Assembly: GCA_902984215.1 (NCBI GenBank)
Contig: CADWAF010004783.1
Location: 1 to 12,268 of the forward strand
Source: Willaertia magna
Taxonomy: Eukaryota; Heterolobosea; Eutetramitea; Acrasida; Naegleriidae
Direction: 5' to 3'
DNA: 12,268 bases
In this document: piece after piece, positions 1 to 11,500 of the stretch
How the letters are laid out: every line of letters starts with the position of its first letter
How positions within the stretch are numbered: position 1 is the first letter of the stretch
Translations under genes and position numbers: made by a program
Notes under the pieces: generated by a model
Seen by the model: the letters and a program-made list of their open reading frames with translations, nothing else
The model's database searches: none
Told to the model about the DNA's origin: nothing

Positions 1-44
1 GGTTAACAAGGCTTAAAAAGAAAGTATTATAGCCTAAGAAGAAA

Positions 45-3000
45 ATGAAGTACTATTGTCTTAATTATAAAGTAATGCTATATTATTTGTTGATAATTTT
101 AAGCATTATTATTCATAAAACACATACAATAAACATTCCGTTACAGAATTATAATTTTAATGATGAAGAAGAAATTTGGTTTGGTCAAAGTGCAGCCCTT
201 TCAGGTTTATCTAAATCATTAGGCTTTGCTGCACGTAATGGAATTCTAATGGCATTCCATGAATTTAATACTATTATGAAAAAGGCCAAAATAAATAAAA
301 AATTAAAATTATTAACATTGGATGATGCTTATGAGCCTAACTACAGTAAACAAAATTCAGATTTTTTCATTTACCAAACTTTTCCAAATACCAATAGCTT
401 AACCAACAGTACTTTTTCTTTGAATGGTGACATTTTTAGTAATGAGAAAAAGTGGAATAAAAAGATTTTTGGATTAGTTGGCTACATTGGAACGCCAACC
501 ATCGAAATTTCATTTCAAGATATTGTAAACAGTGAAATACCGTTAATTGGACCTTTTTCAGGGACAAGGTTTGTATTTTTTTAATTTTTTAACGTTTTTA
601 CAAAATTGTTTACAAAAAAAGATGGCTGAGGACACCTTTTCGTTCTAACATAATAAATGTAAGAGCTTCATATGATGATGAAGCAGCCGCAATGATTAAT
701 TGGGTGACAAACGTTAAATTAATTAAAAAAGTTGCCATCTTTTATCAAAACGACAGGTAAGTTTTCCAAAGCATAACATTTAAAAGAACTTAAAAAAACA
801 AATTAAAAAAAAAATTAAAAATAATTTACATGATAAAATAGCTTTGGTCTCTCGGGAGTAGATTCTTTTCAAAGAGTTTTAAATCATTTAAATATTCCAA
901 TACGTAGCTCGAGTACTTTTAAAAGAAATACATTAGAAGTTGAGGATGCTGCATATTCATTAGGAAAAGGTAATCCCGATGCTATTATTTGCATAGGAAG
1001 TCATACACCAGTTGCTAAGTTTATAAAAACTGTGAAAGATATTGAAATTTATCCAAATTTACATCCAACAAATAAGTATGGATATGAAAATTTGAATGAC
1101 ATTATATTTTTAACTATGAAATTAGGTTCAAATGCAATGGCAGCTATTTTAGATGATTACGGCAAAAACGTTCCAGAAAATGTACCAAATGATATTTATT
1201 TAAAGAATGTAATTATTGCACAATTAACACCATCACCAACAAATACGTCTTATCCTTTAGTTAAAAGTTATCATCGTGCAAAACGTACTTTTGAAGCATA
1301 CAATGACATTTTAAGTTATAGAAATATTACGGAAGATAATGTTGACCTTTTTCTTGACAATTTTAATGTAGAAAATTTTACAAAGAATGGAGTGAAAGAT
1401 GTAAAGGAAGGGGATTTAGTTAATATTTTTAGTACAAGTGATTTTAATCCAGTTATTATTGAATTAGAAGGTTATTTACTTGGTAAAATAATATATACAA
1501 ATTTATTAAGATTGATTGGAAAGGATATTACGAGAAAAAACTTTATAAATCAATTTTATTTTGGAGGAAATATGAATGTGGAATTGAAAGGTGATTTAAA
1601 TGGAAATACCTTTATTATTGATGGTGAAACTTTTAATTTTAGATGGTGTAATAGATCAAATACTATTGATTATTATTTACAAAACAATTTACAAAATTTA
1701 CTGATAACTTCACAAATTAATAATATTACAAAAAGCTATACAAATATGTCACAAAATTATTTAAACTCTATTTTTATGGATAAAGATAATTATTGTATTG
1801 CAATTGATTTTGATTGTAATCAAGGTTCAAAGGTTTTATACATTAGTACTATTGAAAGAGTTAACCTTACAAATATAGCCACTAATTTTCATTTTAAAAT
1901 GATAAGCCCATTTACTTGGATTACTAACAATGAACAAAAATTAACAACTTGTTTATCTGATTTAAATTATGTTAACCATCCAATTATTTTTAGTCGGTCC
2001 ATTTTTGTAAATGGTAATTTGACCAGTTTACAACAAGATAATTTTTTAGGTATTGGAATAACCGCTTCTTTTCATTACCGTAATGAAAAAGTAGGAGCTG
2101 GAGGAAACTCTAAATATAGTAAATTAGAATTACTTACAAAGTATCACAATGACACAAAATCTTTAATTAAAAATACACAAGAATTTATTGAAATTTACAA
2201 TACAACTGGATTTATTGGCTATTCCACAAATTTATTAAATTTTGGACAAGCAAATGGAAAATTAAATATTAAAATTATAAATGATGGAACAATTACAAAA
2301 GAGGTTGAAAGTCAATATAGTAATATATTTACCAACAAACCTATCATAGAATTACAAGATACTTCAAACAGTATTTTATTTAAGAATTTATTTTTAGAAA
2401 ATTTAATTTTTATAAATTCATCAATTATGGAAGAATTAGTTATTTTATTAAAATATTGTTTAACTACATTAGGAAAAACTAGATTTAGTATTATTTATAG
2501 TAAAAAATATTTAGAAATTTTTAATTTATTTAAAGTTTTACTAAAAAATTTGGATTTAAATTTAGAAAGTGAAATGTCTATAGAAAATTCAAATTTTGAG
2601 TTAAATAACTTAAATGTAATTTTACAAAATATTACTAACAATGGAAATGCAAATCCACAAATATTAATTTTACTTTTAAATGATGTCGATTTAATTAATT
2701 CTATTTTAAGTGTAGTACGAAAATCATATTTACAAAGTACTTTACAAAATTATATAAAATTTAGAAAGAACCTAAATATTTTTTTAATTAACTCTATTTT
2801 CAAAAAAAATATTGAAATTGAAATGAATAGCATATTACAAAATTTTACACAAAATAATTTTAATATTTTTTACACATCACACATTCCTTCTTTTTATGAA
2901 AATTCTGATAATTTTATTACAAAATATAAAACAGCAATAGCAATGAAATATGGCAAGTTTACCACAGATTTTTGTAATAACAAAATATTTGAAGGATTTT

Positions 3001-6000
3001 TAACAGGAACATTTGTTGCAACAGTTTATGATTCTTTTTCTTTGAATAGTGGAACAACAGTGACTGATACATTATTTTTAAAGAAAATATATGATGTTAA
3101 TACTATTTACAATGATCAATTACAATTTGGACCTTTTTATAATACTGAAAAAACTAATCATGTAAAATGTAATTTAGGATTACGTACAGGATATATTTAT
3201 CAATTTAATAATGATGCAACTTTAAAATTTACTCAAAAATATTCTGAGGGGTTTTACGATTCAGAAAAATGTGGTGTTTCTGTTTTAATTAATGGTATTA
3301 CAACCGAATTAAAATCTTTAATTAGTTTTAATAGCAATTATAATATTTACGATTTTATTTACAATAACAATAATAATTTGCAATTATCCGTTTATAATGA
3401 TTATAAATTTTATTTAGAAAATTTTATTTCAAGTACTTCAGTGTTTAACCGAATCGTTACAATTATTTCTAAACCCCTAATTTTCGGAAGAGTTATTCCG
3501 TACAATAAAGAAGAGTTATTAATTACAATTTTAAATAATCAGTTTAATTGGAATAATGAACTTAATAATACTGAAATTACAGTTTATAATAATTACAATG
3601 ATGTGTATTATGATTTAATAAGTGATTTAACATTTAACGAAAAGTGTGATGATTTTACAATCGGATTAAAAACATATTTTTTTTATTATGCAAATAAAAA
3701 TGGAAATTATAAACCACATATTTATACAGAATATTTTATTTCAAATAATATAATTAATTATTTAGAAAATATAAACACCAAAAATATTCAATTAAAAAGT
3801 TTATTATTAACAATTTTTAAGAAATTTACTTATTTAGAAAAAATAAAAAATGTAATTGAAAAGAATAATATTTTTAGTTTATTAGGCGGTAACTTAAATA
3901 ATGCTTTTACAAAGATTACAAAAAATATTACAAAAGAAATAGAGGAATTTAAAGGTATTTTACAACGGTCAAAAATTCCTTATATTAATACTATTTCTGG
4001 AAATACTATTCTAAGAAAATCGTACAGTGAATATATGATAAATTTAGTTCCTTCCATTTTGGATGAAACAATCACAATGATTAAGTATCTTAAATCTACT
4101 GCATTTTGTGATGGTATTTTATCAAATGACAAAACCACCAAAACTTGTCAAGTATCAATTATTTTTCAAAAAGAAAATGCTTATTGGCATAATAGCAATA
4201 ATTACGGTGAAGAAAATAATTTTTATGAAAATTTAAAAGAAAATTTAATTGTCAAGGAATTGGAAAATATTTTAAACAGTCAACAATTAGAAATGGGTTT
4301 TACAACAGAATTAAATTTAAAATACTTTGAAAATAATTTTAATGAAACATTATTAAATCAAGAAAATATTAAAACCATCAAAAAATTACAATTAGAAAAT
4401 ATTTTTACAAAAATAACAAAATCAAAGACAAATATATTTATTTTAATTGGAAATGCAAAGCCAATTATAAATTTAATGAAAGAAATTATAAATTTTAATA
4501 ATAATCTTTATTTTGGTATTCTTTCTGAAATTGCAAATGATCCAACTTTTGAAGAATATTTTTTACAACAAAATGAAAATTTAAATTTATATAAAAATAA
4601 AATTTTTACTCCCAGAATAGTAAAATTACCAGAAATATATCAAACTTATAATTCTTTAGATTATAATGTAGATAATTTATATATGAAGTCATTATTAACT
4701 AATTATTATGATTTTTTAATTGATAATCCAATATTTTATTTAAATAATTTTAATAGTACTATTGAATTATTCAATATAAATAAGTTAAAAGTTAATTATA
4801 ATTTTTTAAATGGATATTTAACTGGCAATTTCATTGATATTTTATTAAGAAGAGCAAATGAATTATTAATTACTCTATACAGTGATACTTTATTAAATGT
4901 TGAAAAAACAACTAGCACATCAACAACTTCCATAAAAAATAGAATAATGACGTTAGTTGATAATAAATATTTTACTAATAATATTATGTTACTAAATAAT
5001 TTAAAGAACGATTTATTGACGTTAATGTATACAACAACAACAAGTAATAGTAATAATAATATTGAATTAACTAATAAAATTACAGGAAAATTATTGTTAG
5101 AAATAATTTATAAAGATCAATCTGTATTTGATATTTCTGATATGGTTATATTTGGTCCAATGGGTTATGGATGTGCCACTAATTCATCATCAATTAGTCC
5201 AACCAATAATTTATTTAGTAATTATTGCAATTGTAATCAAGGAATTCATACTATTTATTTAAGTAATTTTGGTGTTATTTCAAATACGTCACAAATTATT
5301 TACAAAGATATTACAACATTTAAAAATCAATTTGATACATGTGGTGAACAAGTCATTGTTAGACCAATTCCTTTACTTACCATCATTTTAGTAGTTTCTA
5401 TTGTTAGTATTGTAATAATTATCCTTATCATTCTAACAATCACTTTAACTTGTAGATTCTATCAAAACAAAAAGAACTTTCAATTTGCACCAAAATTTAA
5501 AAAGGCTGGAAAAATAGCAGTGGCTTTTACAGATATTCAAAATTCAACAGTTTTATGGCAAAGTAATGAACAAGCAATGAAAGCATCATTAATTATACAT
5601 AACCAAATTATGCGTAAAAATCTAGAACTATATCGTGGTTATGAAGTTAAAACTAATGGTGATAGTTTCTTTGTAGTTTTTTCAGATGCATTAGATGCTT
5701 TAGATTGGGCTATTCAAACGCAATATGATTTAGCATTTGCTACATGGCCATCAGAATTATATAAATCTTTTGATTGTAGACAAGAATGGTGTGCAGAAAG
5801 TAAAACAATTATTTGGTCTGGATTGAGAGTAAGAATTGGATTGCATTGGGGTAGAGCTGAATATCAATGGGATAAAAAGTTAAGAAGACCTGATTATTTT
5901 GGTACTGCAATTAACACTGCAGCAAGAATTGAGGCAATGACATGTGGTGGTCAAGTATTAATAAGTGAGAAATTCTTTTTAGAAACTTTTAAAGGATATA

Positions 6001-6794
6001 GACCTGGTACTGTTTCACCTTTTCATATTTATAAAGAAATTAAATTTAGAAATGATAATGATAAATTATATGTTAGTGAAGTTTCATTACATCAAACATT
6101 TTTGTCTGATGGATTATTAAGAGATTCATCTACTACAAGTATTATGACTGGTGGAAAGGGAAGTAAAAAGAACTCTCATTCAGCATCAACTACTAGTATT
6201 GCTACAAATCACAATGTTAATATTATTAATAATAACAATAATGGAAAGGGATTTAAAAATTTAAGGAAATTTAATAAGAGAAACAAAGATAATTTATATT
6301 ATTTAGAAGATATAGGTGAACATTATTTAAAAGGATTAAAAGGTACAACTAGAGTATTCCAAGTTAAATCTATTTTTATGTTAAAAAGAACTTATCCTAT
6401 TTTAATACCATTTTCACATACTTTAGATTTAGAGGACGATGATGTTCAAACAACTAATTCTACTGAAAGTTATTCTGTACAAATGATGAGACACCAACCA
6501 CAACAACATTATGAATTAAATAATGCAGAAATGACAATGAATAATAACAATCATAGAAATAGTCAAATGACAATTGGTAGTAATATGTCTGGAGTTATGG
6601 GTGAAGATAATGGTGAGATACGTGTACATAGATTTTCACGTAGTCGTGGTAATAGCGTGAATAATGTGTCACAAAAATCATTTAGAAAAAGTTATTCATC
6701 AAATATTGTTCTTCCAGTTATTGAAGAGAAAGTAGTACATGATGATGAAGGTAATAACGATGATGTAAAGAATATGGAGAAGAAGGAAGAATAA
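45..6794 (+). CDS. Receptor-type class III adenylate cyclase, three exons, 2203 aa
   Basis: Coding exons are 45-568, 622-756 and 842-6794. The start ATG is preceded by an in-frame TAG at 30-32. Residues 1 to about 28 form a hydrophobic signal peptide. The ectodomain (about 38-1720) resembles periplasmic leucine-binding-type receptors: GQSAALSG near residue 47, GYIGTPT, GPFSGTR-WLR (176), NVRASYDDE (to 195), FYQNDSFG and GYLLGK (430). Related landmarks recur twice more, so three modules are inferred. A single membrane helix lies at about 1729-1755. The cyclase domain (about 1777-2062) carries metal-binding Asp1784 (FTDIQNST) and Asp1827 (KTNGDSFF), purine-selecting Lys1823 and Asp1904 (PDYFG), and transition-state Asn1911 and Arg1915 (INTAARIE). 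The Lys/Asp pair predicts ATP as substrate, giving cAMP. The single helix, WSGLRVRIG and an extra loop before it match kinetoplastid receptor cyclases, but at roughly 1200-1300 aa those are far shorter. The tail (2063-2203) is Asn/Gln/Ser-rich. The ligand is unknown. Confidence 0.9.
569..621 (+). other. Intron 1 of the receptor cyclase gene, 53 nt
   Basis: Reading through 569 gives a stop a few codons later, whereas joining 568 to 622 restores an unbroken receptor signature (GPFSGTR then WLRTPFRSN). The ends are GTTTGT and AAAG, and the interior is nearly all A/T. The split Arg codon (AG|A) places the intron in phase 2. Found by protein continuity, not transcript data. Confidence 0.88.
757..841 (+). 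other. Intron 2 of the receptor cyclase gene, 85 nt
   Basis: The donor is GTAAGT and the acceptor AATAG, with long A runs between. Removing it joins FYQND and the split Ser codon (AG|C) to FGLSGVDSF, the usual wording of this binding-protein fold. It is also in phase 2. No further intron is needed in the remaining 5.95 kb of the gene. Confidence 0.9.
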
Positions 6795-7036
6795 TTATTT
6801 TAGTAAAATAGCAATTTGTGAAAAATATAAGAACTCCAAAGCTTCTTCTGGTCTTGTGTATCACTCCAAAAGACCACATCCAAATATGGGATTTATTCAA
6901 CAAACCATATTATTCTCTCTCCATTGAGTAAAATTTGAACCTGACTTAACCGTAAAACAAAAACGTTATTGTGCCACAGCTGTAACTTTAAAATATTTAT
7001 TTAAGGTCCGTTAAAAAAAATAGCAACAAGAGTAGT
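6795..7036. other. Intergenic stretch with one duplicated segment
   Basis: This 242-nt stretch lies between the cyclase stop and the RCC1-like start. It contains the 25-bp copy at 6879-6903, read as PNMGFIQQ in the + strand. No RNA gene or clear promoter element is visible; the last 40 bases before 7037 are A-rich. Confidence 0.6.
6879..6903 (+). repeat. 25-bp segment, inverted copy of 11875-11899
   Basis: The bases are identical over 25 positions to the reverse complement of 11875-11899, which is coding sequence for PNMGFIQQ in the minus-strand Gln/Pro-rich gene. The same peptide is readable here in the + strand, but the frame soon ends at a TGA, so this looks like a gene fragment. Beyond the 25 bases similarity is weak: one extra A, then about two thirds matching for roughly ten bases. 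Confidence 0.8.
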
Positions 7037-8288
7037 ATGAAAGTATTCACTATTATTCTGTTATTGATAGCATTAAACTGCTATTTTTTTGTTTATCCTT
7101 CTGCCTCTGCAACAACTGATGATTTTAGTTTATTAGTTTCAGAAAGAAAGTCCTTAATTGCCTCATCTAATATTACCACATTAGATAAAATTAAGGAGCA
7201 ATACAAAAGTGTTTTAACTGATGCAAAATTAAAATTGAGTGATGTAGAAAAGAGTAGATTTATTAAACAAAACGAATTAGATATGATTCTAACAGTTTAT
7301 AGTTCGTTATCAAATGAAAGAAAAGCAGAAGCAGATAATTTCATTAAAAAGGCACAATCATAATTATCTACAATTAAATCTATTGCAAACGAACTTCAAT
7401 TTAAAATAGATATGACAAGTTCTGCAATCATTAAAATTAATGAAGCTATATCAAAGATTATTGGAGGTTTTACTTCCCTCAGATTTGCTATTCCTACTTC
7501 AACAAACACAGACGGTTTATTAATAGCAAACTCTAATTCTTCTATTTATGGAATTGGTTATAACCAATATGGTAATTTAGGTTGTGGTAATAATAATAAT
7601 CCAATCACAACACCTTGTAAAACAATTGCAGAAGCTGGTGTTTTAGGTGGGAAGGGTGTTTCACTTATAAAATCAAATTATCACACTGTTGTTTTAACAA
7701 CAGATAATTCTTTATTTACATTTGGTCATGGATTATATGGTTTATTATTGTGGAAGATTAGATCCATATTCAAGTACATCTTTTGCGACTTATACTAAAA
7801 TTGACACATCTGTTATGGGAACAGAAGTAATTGAAGATGTAGCACTACTTTCATTTTCAGTAATTTATAGAACTGCAAGTGGTAATTTATATGGAATTGG
7901 TATGAATTCTAATGGTGTATTAGGATTAGGACATACTTCATATGTGAACCAACCAACTTTAATTTCTTATTTTAAAAATAATGGAATTTTCATTACAAAA
8001 GTTTGTTCTGGAAGTGATACAGTTGTTGCAGCTTTATCTAAAGAAGGAAAAGTATATGCTTGGGGAGCGGTTAGTGGAGGTTCAACAACTTATAAAACAC
8101 TTCCTTATAGATATATTGATAATGAAATTGATAAACATAATATTGTAGATATTTATTGTGGTGGTTCTACAATTATTGCTATAAGTGAAAATGGAACTGT
8201 ATTTGGTTGGGGAGCTAGTCCTTTGTTTGGAAATAATGTTCCTTCTAAAGAACCAATGAAATTAGATCTCCCTCTTTATTATGAATAA
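7037..8288 (+). pseudogene. Secreted RCC1-repeat protein gene, interrupted
   Basis: The start at 7037 encodes a clear signal peptide (MKVFTIILLLIALNC, cut near residue 25), then a helical charged region. The frame meets TAA at 7361-7363, stays open in the same frame from 7364, and enters RCC1-type blades: IYGIGYNQYGNLGCG (about 7540), then LFTFGHGLYG (about 7711). Within 7741-7752 the blade pattern moves to another frame, consistent with one extra base, and continues as NLYGIGMNSNGVLGLG (7884), KVYAWG (8052) and TVFGWG (8199) to a TAA at 8286. RCC1 folds normally have seven blades; about four or five are visible here, so the 3' end may also be lost. RCC1 blades usually mediate protein binding or nucleotide exchange; a signal peptide points to an extracellular role. 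Alternatives are sequencing errors, or unrecognised introns: 7302-7409 would remove the stop in frame but with a poor GTTCGT donor. Confidence 0.68.
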
Positions 8289-8452
8289 TAGATTACAATT
8301 ATTTGTTTTAAAAATTTAATAAATTATATTTAAGGAATTTATTTAAAAAGTGACAAACCACAATACAATCCATTTAAGATGGTTTAGTAAGTGAGTGACT
8401 TAAAAACAACATTGTGAAAAAATTAACAATTACTCAGCAATGTTATTTTTTC

Positions 8453-8475
8453 GGGAGTAATTTCTTGGCACTCCC
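8453..8475. repeat. Inverted repeat GGGAGT / ACTCCC
   Basis: Two perfect 6-base arms lie 11 bases apart, 34 bases upstream of the ATG at 8509. GGGAGTA recurs at 8494-8500, and GGGGAGTA at 11731-11738. It could be a promoter element or part of a transposon end. Confidence 0.45.
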
Positions 8476-8483
8476 CAAGTCGC

Positions 8484-8500
8484 AAATTTTTTTGGGAGTA
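8484..8500 (+). repeat. Candidate left terminal inverted block
   Basis: AAATTTTTTTGGGAGTA here corresponds to AAATTTTTTGGGGTA on the minus strand at 11677-11691, allowing two single-base gaps. Upstream, ACTCCCC then GCAAA (8470-8486) corresponds to ACTCCCCGCAAA on the minus strand at 11727-11737. The two blocks come in the same order at both ends and in inverse orientation, as expected for transposon ends, but they are short and T-rich. Confidence 0.3.
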
Positions 8501-8508
8501 GGAAAAAA

Positions 8509-11500
8509 ATGACAACATTCGTTGAGCCTCCCGCTCTTTACAAATGCTCAGTTGAACAAACACACTTCCTCTTCAATACTGACCAAGGTAAATGTAAACA
8601 TGATAATTGTAAAGGAATTATATTAAGATTATGTCATTGCTGCAATCAGTGGATCAAGTATAAGAAATATGGAGAACATAAGAAAGAAAAACACCAAAAC
8701 ATTATATTTATTAAACCAAAGAAAAGTGCACAACAAAATATTTCATCCACTATCGGAAGTAGTAGTCAAGACTTTTCTCAATCTTCCCAAACAAACTGTT
8801 CTATATCTTCCAATATTTCTACCTCAAATACACTTACATTTAATAATTTTTCTTTATTAACACCACAAGAATCAACTATAGATGAAAATATTGTCCCAAA
8901 AAGAAGTAACGAATTTACTGTAGCAATTACTACTGGTTGGCCAATTATTAAATACTTTCTGATTACTAATATTTATCCTAAGTGTAAAATTGAAGATATG
9001 AGTGAAACAAATAAACGTTCTGCAATTAAAAGTATAATAAATTTTATCAAGGAAAGTAATTTATTTGAAAGTTTTGTAAAAGAAATAATGATTGATGATG
9101 ATTTTAAACCAATAATTGATGGTTTAATAGAAAAGAATTGTGAATTAGCACGGAAGGAAGGTGCATCACTACAGATGCAAGAATTAAATGATTGTAAAGA
9201 AAAATGTGCTTTGTTAGAACGAGGGCTATACATATCTAAAAGATCAAATGATATTCAACGTCTTTGTATGGAATTAGAGCCTATAGAAGACACAATAGAA
9301 AGAAATGAAAGCAGAATAAAGAAATATCAAAAACCACCCAAATATTTTAACGAAAATATTAAGAATTTTATTGTAAAAGAAATCGAAGATAATTTTTCTC
9401 AGTTTGAATCTAGTAAGACAAAGCTTTCAAAGTTGTTGTCAACTAAGATTGTTGACAAATTCCAAGATGGAGAAGCGAATGCTGCAGCAAAAACTTTAAA
9501 ATCTAGTATGGGTGGTTATTATCTTCACTATATCTATTGTGAAGTAAAAGAAATTGATTTTGATTCTAGTTTTAAAAGAAAGTTAAGAAGAGCTTACAAC
9601 AAATCAACTTTAGGAACAAATTTTCATTCATTAACAGAAAAATATAAAACTGAAGTTGTAGAAGAACACTGTTTGTATGGAATTGATTTTACTGATGAAC
9701 AAATTAAGAATATATCACAATCAGATATTTATTATATTGGTGAAGTTACTGGTTCAGAAGAAAATGAAGTACCTATAATATTAAGAGATGTAAGACTTCT
9801 TTTAATCGATATTATCTTATTAATTCATGAACTAGATGGATTTCAAACTACAATGGGAAACATAACAGTTGAAACAATTCATTGGGGAGACGGATGTAAG
9901 CTTCTTGCAAATGGATTAATTGTATGTTGCATCTCCATTATTAACGATCCAAAGATATTTAAACAAACACCATTAATTAAAAATATACTAAATACTTGGA
10001 TACCATACCTTCTATTCTTTGTTAATGAAACAAAAGAAGGAGTTCAAAATGCTTTTTTTAAAAGAAAAGGTCAATTTCAACGATTGGAAGAAAATTATCA
10101 AATTACTGAAGACTTTACAATTTCTTTTAAGTTAAAGCTTTATGTTGCAGATCTATCATTTTTATGGAAAATGTTTAACTTGAACAATGGTGTATGCGCT
10201 CATTGTCTAAAGGAGCTTGTGGGAGGAATATTTTCTTTACAAGATAAATTAGTAGAAAGAAGAAAATTAGGAAACACTTCTTCAGAAATATTTTCTAAAT
10301 TTGAAGTAGAATGCAATACTTCTACTATTTGTGATATACTTCATAGCATCAAAGGATTTTTAACTTCTTTGGAGGATTTATTAATAAATATTGATGGTAT
10401 AAAGATAGACATAATAGAGGATTTAAAAAGAAGTATTTTACATAGAAACGATATTTCTTTATTATCAGGTGGAAATATTAGACTTTTTTATTTACAATAT
10501 AATTCATGGATAGATGAGATTGTTCCTATAATGAAAAGTAATTTGAAAAAATCTAAAAGAAATGAAAGTATTATTTCTAGATTTGAATTTTGTTTAGACA
10601 ATTTAAAATGGATATTATTCTGTATTTCAGAAATATCTAAATACGTTTATAGAAGTCAAAATACTAAGGAACATTATGAATATATTTATTTAGAAACTTT
10701 GTCAACATTATTATTTATAAGTTTGAAATCAAGATATGGAACAGAGTTTATGAATAATTACAGTCATGCCATTACTATTCACTTACCTCAAGATTTTAAA
10801 TTAGTAAATCAACGTTTTAGCTCTTGTGAGAGAGGTGAATTTTTTTTAAGTGTTCTTAAAAGGGTAGTTCTAACAGAATCTAATAGAACTAAAGAAAATA
10901 GTTTACAAATAATGATTTTATCTTTTGTTGCTCATTTTGAGAGAATTAAAAAAGGGGATAAAGATAAAGATTATGAGAAAATGAAAACAATATTTAAAAA
11001 TATTAAAATTGAATCTTGTAATTTTAAATTTAAAAAGTCACTTGTTAAAGGCTGTGAAGAGTTAGATTGGTTTATTACAAATTATTTACCTTCTATTGAA
11101 GGTGAAAAATATTTATCTTTAGATGATAGTGAAATCTATTTAGTTTTTAATGAAGAATGGAAATATTCTGAATTTTCACTAGATCAACTTATTATCAACC
11201 ACAAAAATCCACCCTCAATTCCAAAACCTAAAAAAGAAAAGCCACAGGTAAAGTGTGTTGATTGTGGATGTAATTCAAATGCTAAATGCACAAGTTGTGA
11301 TACTCTTAAGTGTAGATTATGTTGTGCTTTATCTAAATTCTTGAAGAAAAGCAATAACACATGTGCAGTAAAAAGCCATGACCTCTCAGCAGAAGATTTC
11401 TTTAAAACTTATGGGTATAAAGTTGGAAAAGGTCAAAGTATAATAGCAGCAACTAAAAAGAGAAGAAATAAACAGAAGAAGTTGAATGATATAAGGGAAG

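Larger units (their letters stand above)
8289..8508. other. Intergenic region with four small inverted repeats
   Basis: This 220-nt region separates the RCC1-like stop from the transposase-like start. The first 60 bases are A/T-rich and include AATAAA at 8318-8323, a possible polyadenylation signal. The rest holds pairs AAACCA/TGGTTT (8355-8360, 8380-8385), TAAGT/ACTTA (8388-8392, 8398-8402), AACATTG/CAATGTT (8408-8414, 8438-8444) and GGGAGT/ACTCCC (8453-8458, 8470-8475). No gene is seen. Confidence 0.6.

Noticed and set aside
6718..6903. A short minus-strand open frame across the cyclase 3' end.
   Set aside because: It overlaps the real gene, and its resemblance to a frame at 11879-11910 comes only from the 25-bp duplicated segment read out of frame.
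6967..6978. A 12-base match, TATTGTGCCACA, to the minus strand at 11944-11933, near the 25-bp duplication.
   Set aside because: Its order relative to the 25-mer is reversed between the two places, so it is not collinear, and a 12-base match is plausible by chance in this length.
7740..7761. A 22-nt GT...AG segment that would restore the RCC1 frame as a tiny intron.
   Set aside because: The other introns here are 53 and 85 nt, and removing it would delete part of the conserved GLYG blade end; a one-base indel explains the data better.
8669..9233. Small frames inside the transposase-like gene on both strands (8669-8860 and 8973-9233).
   Set aside because: They overlap a 1028-codon frame with consistent domain content and have no features of their own.
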